64,000 nucleotides of DNA from Mycobacterium ostraviense (lineage in GTDB: Bacteria > Actinomycetota > Actinomycetes > Mycobacteriales > Mycobacteriaceae), in the NCBI RefSeq assembly GCF_002705925.1, contig NZ_NKRE01000001.1:2100164-2164163 (forward strand), read 5' to 3'. The position numbers and the translations under genes are program-made. This document shows positions 38,814-47,795 of this stretch, in pieces (within the stretch, counting starts at the first letter, position 1; each line of letters begins with the position of its first letter). A model generated the notes under the pieces. It did not search any database. It was not told the DNA's origin and saw only the letters and a program-made list of their open reading frames with translations.

Positions 38814-40151
38814 ATGAGGCCATTTGAGGATCGCAGCGACGCCGGACGGCAGTTAGCACAGCGTCTCGAGCATCTGTACGGCCGAGGCGCCCAGGGCGTC
38901 GTTGTCCTCGGCCTGCCGCGCGGCGGGGTGCCGGTGGCCTTCGAGGTCGCCAAGGCGCTGCAGGCACCACTCGACGTCCTCGTGGTGCGCAAGCTCGGCG
39001 TGCCGTTCCAACCAGAATTGGCCTTTGGAGCCATCGGGGAAGATGGCGTGCGGGTGCTGAACGACAGCGTGGTACATGCGGCAAACCTCGATGATGACGA
39101 CATGGAAGCCGTCGAACGTACGCAACGGATCGAATTGCGACGTCGCGCGGAACGCTTCCGCGGCGGACGTGACCGGATCCCACTGACCGGGCGGATCGCG
39201 GTTATTGTCGATGACGGAGTCGCGACCGGCGCGACGGCTAAGGCGGGCTGCCAGGTCGCCCGCGCGCACGGGGCCAGCACAGTGATCCTGGCCGTTCCCA
39301 TCGGCCCCGACGACCTCGTCGCGCGGTTCGCCGGATATGCCGACGAGGTGGTGTGCCTGCAAACCCCGCCGCTGTTCTTCGCCGTCGGACAGGGTTACCG
39401 CAACTTCGCCCAGACCTCGGACGACGAGGTGATCGCGCTACTCGAGCGCGCCCGGAACGACTTTGCCTCGGCGGCGGCGATCGATGCCGTCGACCCACCC
39501 CTGCGGGACGAGGAAGTCCAGGTGCTCGCAGGCTCCGTGTCGGTGGCCGGACACTTGACCATCCCCGAAACGCCGAGGGGAATAGTAGTTTTCGCACACG
39601 GAAGTGGAAGCAGCCGGCACAGTCCGCGCAATCGGTACGTCGCAGATGTCTTGAACGGCGCCCGACTTGGCACGCTGCTGTTCGATTTGCTCACGCCCGC
39701 AGAAGAACGCAACCGCGCCAACGTCTTCGACATCGAGCTGTTGGCGTCCCGACTCGTCGCCGTGACCGGTTGGCTGGCCACCCAGTCCGACACCGCCGCC
39801 CTGCCGGTCGGCTACTTCGGCGCGAGCACCGGAGCGGGCGCGGCGCTGGTTGCGGCCACCGATCCGCGAGTAACGGTGCGGGCGGTGGTGTCCCGCGGCG
39901 GTCGGCCCGATCTCGCGGGTCGCTCGCTGGCGAACGTTACGGTCCCGACCCTGCTGATCGTGGGTGGACGCGATCACGTGGTCCTCGAGCTGAACCGGCA
40001 GGCGCAAGCGGTGATCCCGGGGCCGTGTGAGCTCGCGGTGGTTCCCGGCGCGACGCACCTGTTCGAAGAACCGGGCACCCTAGAACGGGTCGCGAACTTG
40101 GCGTGCGACTGGTTCATCGACCACCTGAGCCGGGCCGTCACCACCGGGTAG
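38814..40151 (+). CDS. Phosphoribosyltransferase-dienelactone hydrolase fusion (Rv0571c type)
   Basis: This is a 445-residue two-domain protein. Residues 1-215 form a PRTase fold: LPRGGVPVAFEVAKAL, RKLGVPFQPELAFGAI, and the PRPP loop VIVDDGVATGATAKAG. Residues 230-445 are an alpha/beta-hydrolase of the dienelactone-hydrolase type: IVVFAHGSGSSRHSPRNRYV, nucleophile region GYFGASTGAGAAL with Ser in G-x-S-x-G, then VGGRDHVVLELN and GATHLFEEPG supplying Asp and His. Rv0571c (443 residues) has the same build and is hypoxia-induced. First gene of an apparent operon with archease, rtcB and phoU (gaps 12, 12 and 23 bp). The reaction is unknown. Confidence 0.9.
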   Translation: MRPFEDRSDAGRQLAQRLEHLYGRGAQGVVVLGLPRGGVPVAFEVAKALQAPLDVLVVRKLGVPFQPELAFGAIGEDGVRVLNDSVVHAANLDDDDMEAVERTQRIELRRRAERFRGGRDRIPLTGRIAVIVDDGVATGATAKAGCQVARAHGASTVILAVPIGPDDLVARFAGYADEVVCLQTPPLFFAVGQGYRNFAQTSDDEVIALLERARNDFASAAAIDAVDPPLRDEEVQVLAGSVSVAGHLTIPETPRGIVVFAHGSGSSRHSPRNRYVADVLNGARLGTLLFDLLTPAEERNRANVFDIELLASRLVAVTGWLATQSDTAALPVGYFGASTGAGAALVAATDPRVTVRAVVSRGGRPDLAGRSLANVTVPTLLIVGGRDHVVLELNRQAQAVIPGPCELAVVPGATHLFEEPGTLERVANLACDWFIDHLSRAVTTG

Positions 40152-40163
40152 GTGGTAAAGACC

Positions 40164-40586
40164 ATGGCGCACAACAAAGCAGGGCATCGAAGCGTCCCGC
40201 ACACGGCGGATCTCCGGATCGAGGCGTGGGCGCCCACCCGCGACGGGTGTATCAGGCAAGCGGTGCTGGGCACGGTGGAGAGTTTTCTGGACACCTCCTC
40301 GGCCACGGCACCACAGACTCGGCGTCGCCGGGTGACCGCGAATAGCGACGACAACCTGCTGGTCGCCGCGCTGGAGGAGGTCATCTACCTGTTGGACACC
40401 ACCGGCCAGGCCCCGGTCGACGTGAGACTGAGCGAAGCGGACGGCGGTGTCGACATGACGCTGGAGATGGTCGATGCCGGTGCGGTTCCTCAGGTGGGAG
40501 CGGTCCCAAAGGCAGTGTCGCTCAATGAGCTTCGCCTGGTACGCGGCGAGCATGGCTGGCGATGCTCGGTAACTCTGGACGTCTGA
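40164..40586 (+). CDS. Archease, RtcB activator
   Basis: This 140-residue archease (PF01951) begins with the diagnostic PHTADLRIEAWAPTRDGCIRQ near residues 12-32. Acidic metal-binding residues sit in this segment and in the C-terminal block GEHGWRCSVTLDV. Archease helps RtcB through multiple turnovers of GTP-dependent RNA ligation. It lies 12 bp after the Rv0571c-like gene and 12 bp before rtcB, so the three are co-transcribed. The counterpart in M. tuberculosis is Rv2630, a DosR-regulon gene. The C-terminal KAVSLNELRL differs from the usual KAVTYHGL, so metal binding may be altered. ATG 40164 was preferred to GTG 40152. Confidence 0.88.
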   Translation: MAHNKAGHRSVPHTADLRIEAWAPTRDGCIRQAVLGTVESFLDTSSATAPQTRRRRVTANSDDNLLVAALEEVIYLLDTTGQAPVDVRLSEADGGVDMTLEMVDAGAVPQVGAVPKAVSLNELRLVRGEHGWRCSVTLDV

Positions 40587-40598
40587 CAGGTAAGCCTG

Positions 40599-42020
40599 AT
40601 GAAGCTGATCGAAGAGACTCCATACCGGTTGCGGATCGAACAAGAGGGCGCCATGCGGGTGCCGGGGATCGTGTTCGCCTCCCGCGAGCTGCTGCCAGAC
40701 GCGAGCGGTGACATGGCGCTGGCTCAGGTGGCCAACGTGGCGACCCTGCAGGGCATCGTCCGAGCCTCTTTTGCGATGCCCGACGTGCACTGGGGATACG
40801 GTTTCCCGATCGGCGGCGTGGCCGCGACGGATATCGAAGACGGCGGCGTCGTCTCCCCGGGCGGCGTCGGATTCGACATTTCCTGCGGAGTCCGCCTGTT
40901 GGTGAGCCCGGGGCTGGACCGGGCCCGGCTGCAGCCACGGATCCGGTCGGTCATGGACCGCCTCGACGTGGCGATACCGCGCGGGGTCGGCACCAAGGGT
41001 GTGTGGCGCCTGCCGGACCGCCGCGCGCTGGAGCAGGTACTCACCGGCGGCGCCCGCTTCGCGGTAGAGCAGGGCCACGGAGTCGCCCGGGACTTGCAGC
41101 GCTGTGAAGACGGCGGCGTGCTCGATGGCGCCGATGCGGCCACCGTCAGTGACCGGGCGATCGAACGCGGCCTCGGGCAGATTGGCAGCCTGGGTTCCGG
41201 CAACCACTTCCTCGAGGTGCAGGCCGTCGATCGCATCTACGACGACGTCGCCGCGGCCACCATGGGGCTGGCCGAAGGCAGGGTCTGCGTCATGATCCAC
41301 ACCGGCTCCCGGGGCCTGGGGCATCAGATCTGCACCGATCACGTCCGACAGATGGAAAATGCCATGGGCCGCTTCGGCATTGAGGTGCCCGACCGACAGC
41401 TGGCATGCGTTCCGGTCGATTCCCCCGAGGGTCGGGCGTACCTGGCCGCGATGGCAGCCGCGGCCAATTACGGACGCGCCAACCGTCAACTGTTGACCGA
41501 GGCAGCCCGTCGGGTGTTCGAACAGGAAACCGCCACGACGCTGGACGTGCTGTACGACGTGTCGCACAACCTGGCCAAGCTCGAAGAGCATCCCGTCAAC
41601 GGCCGGTTGCGCACCGTCTGTGTGCACCGCAAGGGCGCGACGCGCTCGCTGCCACCGCACCATGCCGACCTACCCCCCGACCTGTCCGCGGTCGGCCAGC
41701 CGGTGCTGATCCCGGGCACCATGGGCACTGCCTCCTACGTCTTGACGGGAGTGCCGGACAACCCGGCGTTCTTCTCGACGGCGCACGGAGCCGGCCGAGT
41801 GCAGAGTCGCCATCAGGCGGCCCGCCACACCGACGCCGACGCGCTACGCAGAAGCCTGGAACGGGCCGGCATCCTCGTCCGCGGCAGCTCGTGGCGGGGG
41901 CTGGCCGAAGAGAAGCCCGAGGCATACAAGGACATCGACACCGTCATCGAGACCAGCGACCGCGCCGGGCTGGCGCGGAAGGTCGCGCGGCTGGTGCCGC
42001 TGGGAGTCGTTAAAGGCTAA
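40599..42020 (+). CDS. rtcB: RNA-splicing ligase RtcB
   Basis: This 473-residue ligase joins 2',3'-cyclic phosphate or 3'-phosphate RNA ends to 5'-OH ends using GTP and Mn2+. Metal ligands are visible as Asp93 and Cys96 in [14 protein letters not shown], with [13 protein letters not shown] upstream (His64), [13 protein letters not shown], and [11 protein letters not shown]. The guanylylated His should be that in [26 protein letters not shown] precedes it. The counterpart is Rv2631. The archease-rtcB pair indicates RNA repair after RNase damage, for example by VapC/MazF-type toxins during dormancy; the damage source is inference. Confidence 0.95.
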   Translation: MKLIEETPYRLRIEQEGAMRVPGIVFASRELLPDASGDMALAQVANVATLQGIVRASFAMPDVHWGYGFPIGGVAATDIEDGGVVSPGGVGFDISCGVRLLVSPGLDRARLQPRIRSVMDRLDVAIPRGVGTKGVWRLPDRRALEQVLTGGARFAVEQGHGVARDLQRCEDGGVLDGADAATVSDRAIERGLGQIGSLGSGNHFLEVQAVDRIYDDVAAATMGLAEGRVCVMIHTGSRGLGHQICTDHVRQMENAMGRFGIEVPDRQLACVPVDSPEGRAYLAAMAAAANYGRANRQLLTEAARRVFEQETATTLDVLYDVSHNLAKLEEHPVNGRLRTVCVHRKGATRSLPPHHADLPPDLSAVGQPVLIPGTMGTASYVLTGVPDNPAFFSTAHGAGRVQSRHQAARHTDADALRRSLERAGILVRGSSWRGLAEEKPEAYKDIDTVIETSDRAGLARKVARLVPLGVVKG

Positions 42021-42043
42021 CCGCACAAGGAGGGCACAAGACC

Positions 42044-42709
42044 ATGCGAACCGTCTACCATGAGCGGCTCACCGACCTGGCTGATCAGCTGGCTCGGCTC
42101 TGCGGCCTGACCGCGGCCGCGATGGAGTGTGCGACGCGGGCGCTGTTGCAGGCCGACGCCGCGGCTGCGCAGCAGGTCATCAGCGACCATGACCACATGG
42201 CGGCGCTGCGAAAACATGCCGAAGAAAGCGCCTTCAGCTTGCTGGCGCTGCAGCAGCCGGTGGCCGGTGAGCTGCGCAGCATCGTCGGCTCCATTCAGGT
42301 CGTCGCCGACCTGGACCGGATGGACGCGCTAGCGGTGCACGTCGCCAAGATCGTCCGGCGGCGCCAGCCCGACCACGTGCTGCCCACCGAAGTTGAGCAT
42401 CATTTCGCCGAAATGGGCAGGGCGGCAGTAGAGCTGGCACATTGCGCGCAGGAAGTGGTGATGACCCGTAATACCGATATGGCAGCCCACATTCGCGAAC
42501 AAGACGACGAGATCGATGAGCTGCACCGACAGCTCTTGACCACGCTGATGGATCGCGACTGGAAGCACGGGGTCAGCAGTGCTGTCGACATCGCGTTGCT
42601 GGGCCGCTTCTACGAGCGCTTCGCCGACCACGCCGTCGAGATCGGCAGACGGGTGGTCTTCGAAGCGACCGGCGCACTGCTTCCCGAACAGGAAATCGGA
42701 ACGTATTAG
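42044..42709 (+). CDS. phoU: PhoU family phosphate-signalling protein
   Basis: This 221-residue PhoU protein (two three-helix bundles, about 8-100 and 115-210) has the acidic metal-binding motifs [17 protein letters not shown] and [20 protein letters not shown]. PhoU (PhoY1/PhoY2 in mycobacteria) restrains the SenX3-RegX3 response to phosphate and affects persister formation. AAGGAGGGC precedes ATG by 8 bp. It is the last gene of the Rv0571c-like/archease/rtcB operon, separated from pst genes, so it may be a dormancy-dedicated paralogue. Convergent with the HPF gene, 16 bp apart. Confidence 0.92.
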   Translation: MRTVYHERLTDLADQLARLCGLTAAAMECATRALLQADAAAAQQVISDHDHMAALRKHAEESAFSLLALQQPVAGELRSIVGSIQVVADLDRMDALAVHVAKIVRRRQPDHVLPTEVEHHFAEMGRAAVELAHCAQEVVMTRNTDMAAHIREQDDEIDELHRQLLTTLMDRDWKHGVSSAVDIALLGRFYERFADHAVEIGRRVVFEATGALLPEQEIGTY

Positions 42710-42725
42710 GCCTCGTAGTCTTGGG

Positions 42726-43529
42726 CTAGCCTGCCGGGGTGATCAACCCGTAGTGACCGTCGTAGCGGTGATACAGGACGCTGGCGCGGCCCTGGGCGGC
42801 GTCGATGAAGAACAGGAACGGCAGCCCGAGTAGGCTCAGCCGCTCGGTGGCTTCCTCGAGGGTCAGGCATGGCGCCGGCTGCGCGCTGATGGTCATGTCG
42901 AGCTCGAACGGACTGAGCTGATCGGCAGGCACCGGGGCCACCAGCGCGAGGCGGTAGCCCGTCGGACCACCGCGGTAAAGGACGCCCGCAGTGGCGGTGC
43001 CCTTCTCGGTGAACAGGTGAAAGTCGTAGTCGAGCAGGTTCATTTCGAGCGCCGCCTCGTCGACTGTGCAGGGCGCCATGGTGAACGACTTGCGCCGGAG
43101 GACGCGGCGTTCGTCGGCGGGACGGGGAAAGTAGCTCGGCCGGTGACTGGGCTCGGATACATGGCGCCACTCGTGCGGACCGGCTGCCGGTTGCTCGCCC
43201 CGCCGCGACTCCCAATGTTCGGCGATCCGCTCCAACCGATGCCGTAGCCGCGCCTCGAGCAGATCGATCGCTTCCTGCGCGGTCTCCCCCTCAACTTGGG
43301 CGCGGACCAAGCGGCCATCGACATCCAGATTGGCCTGCGCGACTACGGGTCTGTCCACCGCCCGATCGCGATGCTCGGTGAGCCGGACGCGGGCGTGCAG
43401 CACCCGTTTGTGGGTGAGCCGCCCGAGCTGGCCGATCTTGCTGCGCGCATAATCCGCCGCACCGGGAAGCTCGCCGTGTGTTGTCACGTCGACGTCGATA
43501 ACTGGTGGCAATTCTGTTTCGTGGCGCAT
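42726..43529 (-). CDS. Long-form ribosome hibernation factor (Rv0079 type)
   Basis: This 267-residue protein has an N-terminal S30AE/HPF domain (about 8-105: VIDVDVTTHGELPGAADYAR, VLHARVRLTEHRDRA, AQANLDVDGRLVRAQVEG) and a linker. The C-terminal HPF dimerisation domain is at about 150-265: RRKSFTMAPCTVDEAALEMN, LLDYDFHLFTEKGTATAGV, then a second related half to the end. Long HPF proteins pair 70S ribosomes into inactive 100S or protect 30S subunits in stasis. M. tuberculosis Rv0079 (273 residues) is DosR-controlled. A good DosR box lies about 40 bp upstream here. Downstream neighbour phoU is convergent. Confidence 0.9.
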   Translation of the reverse strand: MRHETELPPVIDVDVTTHGELPGAADYARSKIGQLGRLTHKRVLHARVRLTEHRDRAVDRPVVAQANLDVDGRLVRAQVEGETAQEAIDLLEARLRHRLERIAEHWESRRGEQPAAGPHEWRHVSEPSHRPSYFPRPADERRVLRRKSFTMAPCTVDEAALEMNLLDYDFHLFTEKGTATAGVLYRGGPTGYRLALVAPVPADQLSPFELDMTISAQPAPCLTLEEATERLSLLGLPFLFFIDAAQGRASVLYHRYDGHYGLITPAG

Positions 43530-43565
43530 GCCTTCTTATTACGCCGCGAATCTGCATACGGGCCA

Positions 43566-43579
43566 GGGCCGAAAGTCAT
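43566..43579 (-). promoter_or_regulatory. Candidate DosR box before the HPF gene
   Basis: On the minus strand the site reads ATGACTTTCGGCCC, 12 of 14 matches to GGGACTTTCGGCCC. It ends 37 bp before the HPF start codon and lies just beyond the nrdZ stop. Confidence 0.65.
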
Positions 43580-43598
43580 TCGCCCCGCCGACACAAAG

Positions 43599-45689
43599 TC
43601 AGAACTCGCAGGACCGTCCGGCGCAGCCGCCGCTGAACTCGGTGCCGGCCTGAGCCAGCACCGGTTCCGGCGCGGCGTAGGACAGCACCTGTCCGTGCCG
43701 GCTGCCGTAGCGATAGACCGTGATGCCCTTGACTTTGGCCCGCCACGCCGACAGATAGACGGCCCGGACGTCGTCGACGGTTGCGGCGGCGGGCAGGTTG
43801 ACCGTCTTGGACACCGCGGCGTCGACGTGGCGCTGGACCGCGGCCTGCATCCGCAGGTGCCACTGCGGCGCGATCTCGGCCGCGGTGGGAAATGCCGCCC
43901 GCACCTCGGCGGGCAGCCGGGGGTAGCCGCGGACTCCGCCGCGCTGCGCGATCTCGGCGACCAGCTCGTCACGGTAGAAGCCCTGATCGCGGGCCAGCCG
44001 GTCGAAGCACGGGTTCACCTCGAGCAGATGCCTGCCGACGATGGCGCGGGTGAAGGCGATGGCGAACATCGGCTCGATCCCGGCGGTGGTGCCGGCGATC
44101 AGTGAGATGGTGCCGGTCGGGGCGACAGAGGTGACCTGCGCGTTGCGCCGTGGCTCGGAACGGGCCAGCCGGCTGTCGACGAACGCCGGGAAGGAGCCCC
44201 GGTCCTCGGCCAGCCGCCTCGACGCCAGGTGTGCGTGCCGCTGGATGCGGCGCATGACCTGGCCGGCCAGCCGCACGCCCTCGTCACTGTCGTACGGAAT
44301 GCCCAGTGTGGCAAGCAGTTCCGCCAAACCCATGATCCCCAGCCCGATCTTGCGGCTGGCACGGGCCGCTTCGGCCAGTTCGGGAAAGGGATAGCGGCTG
44401 ACGTCGATGACGTCGTCGAGGAACCGCACCGCCACTTCGGTGACCGCACCGAGCCGGTCCCAGTCGAGGTGTCCGTTGGTGATCATCCGGGCCAGGTTGA
44501 CCGAGCCCAGGTTGCAGGACTCGTACGGCAGCAGCGGCACCTCTCCACACGGGTTGGTCGCCTCGATCCGGCCGCGTGCCGGCACCGGATTGGCCCGGTT
44601 GATCGTGTCGAGGAACACCAGTCCGGGGTCGCCGCAGGCGTGCGCGGCCTGGCAGATCGCGTCGAACAGTTGGACGGCAGGCATGCGTGCGACCGTCTTT
44701 CCGGTGCGCGGGTTGACCAGTCGGTGTGCGCCGCCGCGCTCGACGGCGCGCAGGAACGCGTCATTGACGCCGACCGACAGGTTGAAATGGGTGAGGTGGC
44801 TGGGTGATTCGGCCTTGGCGGTGATGAAGTCGCAGATATCGGGGTGCGACGCATCGAGCACCGCCATGCAGGCGCCACGGCGTCGACCGCCCATCGAGAC
44901 GACACTCGCTGCGGTGTCGTAAAGCCGCAGGAACGAGACCGGTCCGCTGGCCGTGCCGCCGGTGGTGGCCACCCGATCCCCGGCGGGCCGCACGCGGCTG
45001 AACGCATAGCCGGTGCCGCCGCCGGCGCGCTGCACCTCGGCGGCCTGTCCCAGGGTCGCAAAGATCGATCGCAGCGAATCCTCAACCGGCAGAACGAAAC
45101 AGCCGGCGAGCAGCCCCAAGTCGGTGCCGGCGTTCATCAGGGTGGGCGAATTCGGCAGAAATTCGAGGTTGCGCAACAACGTCGCAAACCGCTCGGCCCA
45201 CTGCGCCGACGAGCCGGTCCGGTACTCGTCCTCGGCGGCGGCGACACAACGTGCCGTCCGGTCCATCATCTCGCCCGTCGACTCGGTGAGCCGGCCCCAC
45301 GCGTCGCGCAGCAGATAACGTTCTCGCAGCACCGTCACGGCCGCCAAACTCAGCTTCAGCTCGTCACGCACCCCGAGCAACGCCTTGGCCGCACGCAGTT
45401 CGGCGCGGCGCTGCCGGTAGATGATGTACGCGCGGGCAACGTCGTCAAGACCTGCCTCTCCCAACCGCGCCTCGACGAAGTCCTGAATGCGCTCAACGGA
45501 TGCGATGCGCGGACCCAAGGTGTCGGCGACGGCCCTGGCCACCGTGGCCGGCATGTCGGGGTCGTCGTACGCCACCTCACGGGCGGCCCGCGCCACCGCG
45601 GCCTCGATCCGTGCGATGTCGAACGGCACCAACGTTGCGTCTCGGCGCCGAACTTGTGCCGGCCATCGGGCCGCCGTGGCCGACTCCAT
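43599..45689 (-). CDS. nrdZ: Class II (B12-dependent) ribonucleoside-diphosphate reductase NrdZ
   Basis: This adenosylcobalamin-dependent ribonucleotide reductase makes dNTP precursors without oxygen. Its 696 residues compare with Rv0570 (692). It has an N-terminal ATP-cone (about 13-98: VRRRDATLVPFDIARIEAAV to YIIYRQRR). The catalytic barrel has Cys197 in LLAGCFVLPVED, radical-site Cys in ATNPCGEVPLLPYESCNLG, MGGRRRGACMAVLDASHPD, and IGLGIMGLAELLATLGI. The C-terminal redox pair is GCAGRSCEF. The gene lies 18 bp after the Rv0569-like gene, the same pair as Rv0569-Rv0570, so they share the DosR-type promoter at 46056. Suited to hypoxic DNA repair or survival. Confidence 0.96.
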   Translation of the reverse strand: MESATAARWPAQVRRRDATLVPFDIARIEAAVARAAREVAYDDPDMPATVARAVADTLGPRIASVERIQDFVEARLGEAGLDDVARAYIIYRQRRAELRAAKALLGVRDELKLSLAAVTVLRERYLLRDAWGRLTESTGEMMDRTARCVAAAEDEYRTGSSAQWAERFATLLRNLEFLPNSPTLMNAGTDLGLLAGCFVLPVEDSLRSIFATLGQAAEVQRAGGGTGYAFSRVRPAGDRVATTGGTASGPVSFLRLYDTAASVVSMGGRRRGACMAVLDASHPDICDFITAKAESPSHLTHFNLSVGVNDAFLRAVERGGAHRLVNPRTGKTVARMPAVQLFDAICQAAHACGDPGLVFLDTINRANPVPARGRIEATNPCGEVPLLPYESCNLGSVNLARMITNGHLDWDRLGAVTEVAVRFLDDVIDVSRYPFPELAEAARASRKIGLGIMGLAELLATLGIPYDSDEGVRLAGQVMRRIQRHAHLASRRLAEDRGSFPAFVDSRLARSEPRRNAQVTSVAPTGTISLIAGTTAGIEPMFAIAFTRAIVGRHLLEVNPCFDRLARDQGFYRDELVAEIAQRGGVRGYPRLPAEVRAAFPTAAEIAPQWHLRMQAAVQRHVDAAVSKTVNLPAAATVDDVRAVYLSAWRAKVKGITVYRYGSRHGQVLSYAAPEPVLAQAGTEFSGGCAGRSCEF

Positions 45690-45707
45690 CGCCCGAGCCG
45701 ATGCTGC

Positions 45708-45974
45708 CTACGTGCTCTTGCCGTGCATGATCGCCGACTGCACCGCCCCGAACCGATGCAGCGCGCGCTCGTCGGCCGCCTTCTGCTCCGCTGCGGTGAC
45801 GACGACGGCGTCCGGACCGGGGACCACCGTCGCCACGTGATCGGTATCGAGCCATCGCACAACGTAGGGCGGTGAACCATCGGCTGAATGGACCTCGGTA
45901 ATCAACCCCCGACGGTCGGGTCGGTCGATCGTCGTGCCCTTGATCACCAGCCAGTCTCCGACATTTGCCTTCAT
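45708..45974 (-). CDS. Rv0569-like small dormancy protein (DUF1918)
   Basis: This 88-residue protein, KANVGDWLVIKGTTIDRPDR to FGAVQSAIMHGKST, is the same length as Rv0569 and of the same family (DUF1918). The N-terminal half is an SH3-like beta barrel (VGDWLVIKG, PPYVVRWLDTDHVATVVPG). Rv0569 and the related Rv2302 are hypoxia/stress-induced and of unknown biochemical role. GGAAGGTGGATGTTG precedes ATG 45974, and the frame is open well upstream. A strong DosR box stands about 82 bp upstream. First gene of the operon with nrdZ. Confidence 0.92.
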   Translation of the reverse strand: MKANVGDWLVIKGTTIDRPDRRGLITEVHSADGSPPYVVRWLDTDHVATVVPGPDAVVVTAAEQKAADERALHRFGAVQSAIMHGKST

Positions 45975-46055
45975 CAACATCCACCTTCCTCGGACGAGTC
46001 CAATCGTCCGCTCATCCGGCGCGCTGGCGGGAGGGCAGTAGGCCACTAGCTCCGG

Positions 46056-46069
46056 TGGCCGAAAGTCCC
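46056..46069 (-). promoter_or_regulatory. DosR box before the Rv0569-nrdZ operon
   Basis: On the minus strand the site reads GGGACTTTCGGCCA, 13 of 14 matches to GGGACTTTCGGCCC. It is about 82 bp before the Rv0569-like start. This is the best box in the window. Confidence 0.75.
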
Positions 46070-46129
46070 TCGGCCGCCGTTCCGGTTCTGCCGGCTCGGT
46101 GCCGGCTCGGTGCCGGCTCGGTGGCGGCA

Positions 46130-46351
46130 TCATTGCCATTTCAGATCGTCGTCCAGCTCGTCGCCCTGGTTGTGTTGCTGATCCGCAGGCCGGGTATCGA
46201 TCGTCACCTCCTGCCAGTACGAGGGACTGTAGAGATGAATATCGTTGCCGCTGAGGACCTTCAGCACGCCGCCGGTGAGCACTTCATAGGCGGCCCCGTC
46301 CGGGAACTCGGCATCGTCGTCGCGGTCTCGGATCTGTATCCACATTTTCAT
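46130..46351 (-). CDS. Small acidic protein of unknown function
   Basis: A 73-residue protein reads KMWIQIRDRDDDAEFPDG, AYEVLTGGVLKVLSGNDIHL, YSPSYWQEVTIDTRPADQQ, and ends in an acidic tail DELDDDLKWQ. The pattern suggests a small beta-rich fold with a disordered acidic C-terminus. No family is recognised. It is upstream of and in the same direction as the Rv0569-like gene, but the DosR box lies between them, so they may be separately transcribed. An AAGGAA lies about 15 bp before the ATG. Confidence 0.55.
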   Translation of the reverse strand: MKMWIQIRDRDDDAEFPDGAAYEVLTGGVLKVLSGNDIHLYSPSYWQEVTIDTRPADQQHNQGDELDDDLKWQ

Positions 46352-46485
46352 ACTGCGAGCGTTCCTTCGGCATCGATAGATCAAGATTCTTGACGCTACC
46401 GCGGTCGCCTGCCAGGTCCGCTACTGCGAGCGACGTCAGCGGTCCCAACAGACTCTGCCATTACTCCCTCAACGCCCGCGAGGCC

Positions 46486-47243
46486 CTACTGCGACGCGGG
46501 CTTCAGCACACTGAATACGGCCCCCTGCGGGTCGGACAAGACGGCCGAGCGTCCCACCGTCGGAATATCGAACGGCGCTGCGATCACCTGACCGCCTTCC
46601 GCCGCCGCCTTTGCTGCCGTGGCGTCGGCGTCGTCGACAAGGAAGTACACGAGCCAATGGTTGGGTATCCCGGGCATCGGCGGCTCCATGCAGCCGCCGA
46701 CATCCGCGCCGCCGGCCTTGAGCACCCGGTAGTGCTGGCCGGGGGCCATCTCCATCGTTGTGTGTGTCAGACCCAGCACGGCTGGTAGAACGCCAGCGCG
46801 GAATCCGGCTTGTCCGTGATCAGTTCGTTCCACATGACCGCGCCGGGCTCGTTGACCAGCGTCGCGCCGATATGCCGGTTGGCCCGCCACAACCGCACCA
46901 CGGCGCCGGTCGGATCGGCGACGAAGGCCATCCGGCCCGCGTCGCCGACGTCGAAGGCCGGCATCAGCACCTGTCCGCCCGCGGGGGCCACCATTCCGAC
47001 CGCCGCGTCGACGTCGTCCACGGCGATGTAGGTGTTCCACATCGGTGGCCTGCCCTCGGGTGCGCCTGGCGGCATCGGCGCGATGGCGGCCACCGTTTCG
47101 CCGTTCAACGTGGCCATCGAATAGACGCCACCTCCGCCGGGCATCGGATTGTCGTCGTAACTCCAGCTGAACAGCGACGAGTAAAACTGCTTGGCCGCAG
47201 ACTGATCGGTGGTCTGCAGGTCGACCCAGTTCCTCTCGGGCAT
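46486..47243 (-). pseudogene. TB27.3-like glyoxalase/bleomycin-resistance family gene, frameshifted
   Basis: This is a double VOC-domain protein like Rv0577 (TB27.3). The first half reads [20 protein letters not shown] to [16 protein letters not shown]. Near 46781 one base is missing: adding a G turns the terminating FYQPCWV into [15 protein letters not shown]. The second half is intact in the next frame: [40 protein letters not shown] and the end [10 protein letters not shown]. With the repair it would be about 252 residues. Rv0577 is linked to methylglyoxal detoxification and TLR2 recognition. It lies beside the decayed Rv0576-like gene, matching M. tuberculosis order. Confidence 0.85.
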
Positions 47244-47257
47244 GATGTGAACTTTCG

Positions 47258-47770
47258 TTAGTTGGCGGATCCGTGGGCTAGGGCCGGGTCACGGCCGGTG
47301 AAGGCGATCAATCGATCAAGGACCGGGGCAAGGGCTTCGGCCGCCACCGGCGCGGCGAAACCGCCGCTGCTGCGGGAGGCGGGGGTAATTATCTTGACGG
47401 CCAGCCCCAGCACGAACTGCGACAACTCCTCGGACACGACCACTTGCCGGTCCGTGGCAATCGCGAAATCCCAAGCATGAACTAGAAATTCGAGACAAAG
47501 GATGCAACGGCGAAGCCGGTCTGGCCGAGTGAGCAGCGCGAAGGTCTCGTCGGGATCCAACGGCACGACGACGACCTTTTCGTACGACCAAGCCCACCGG
47601 CGAAGCTCGCGAGATATTGTGAGGTCGCCGTCCGGGTGACTGGAATCCGAGATGCGAGCTGGGTGACGGTGCGTTTCACCAGGTGCCAACGGTTGGCGCA
47701 GCCGACGCCGGATCGGCTCTGCCGCGACTTCCACCAAGTCGAGCACACGCCAATACGTCAGCCGCTGCTG
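47258..47770 (-). pseudogene. Remnant of an Rv0576-like regulator (ArsR HTH, SRPBCC, TIGR03086 parts)
   Basis: Three pieces of a longer protein lie in sequence. At 47760-47640 there is an ArsR-type helix-turn-helix (WRVLDLVEVAAEPIRRRLRQ, then in another frame VTQLASRIPVTRTATSQYLA). About 47600-47520 is the beginning of an SRPBCC/AHSA1 domain (SYEKVVVVPLDPDETFALLT). From about 47510 to the stop is the C-terminal part of a TIGR03086/maleylpyruvate-isomerase-like domain (LEFLVHAWDFAIATDRQVVV to [18 protein letters not shown]). The large segments joining them are missing and one frame change is needed. It cannot encode a working regulator. Confidence 0.65.
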
Positions 47771-47795
47771 ACTATTAGCGTGCGCTCGCGGGGTC

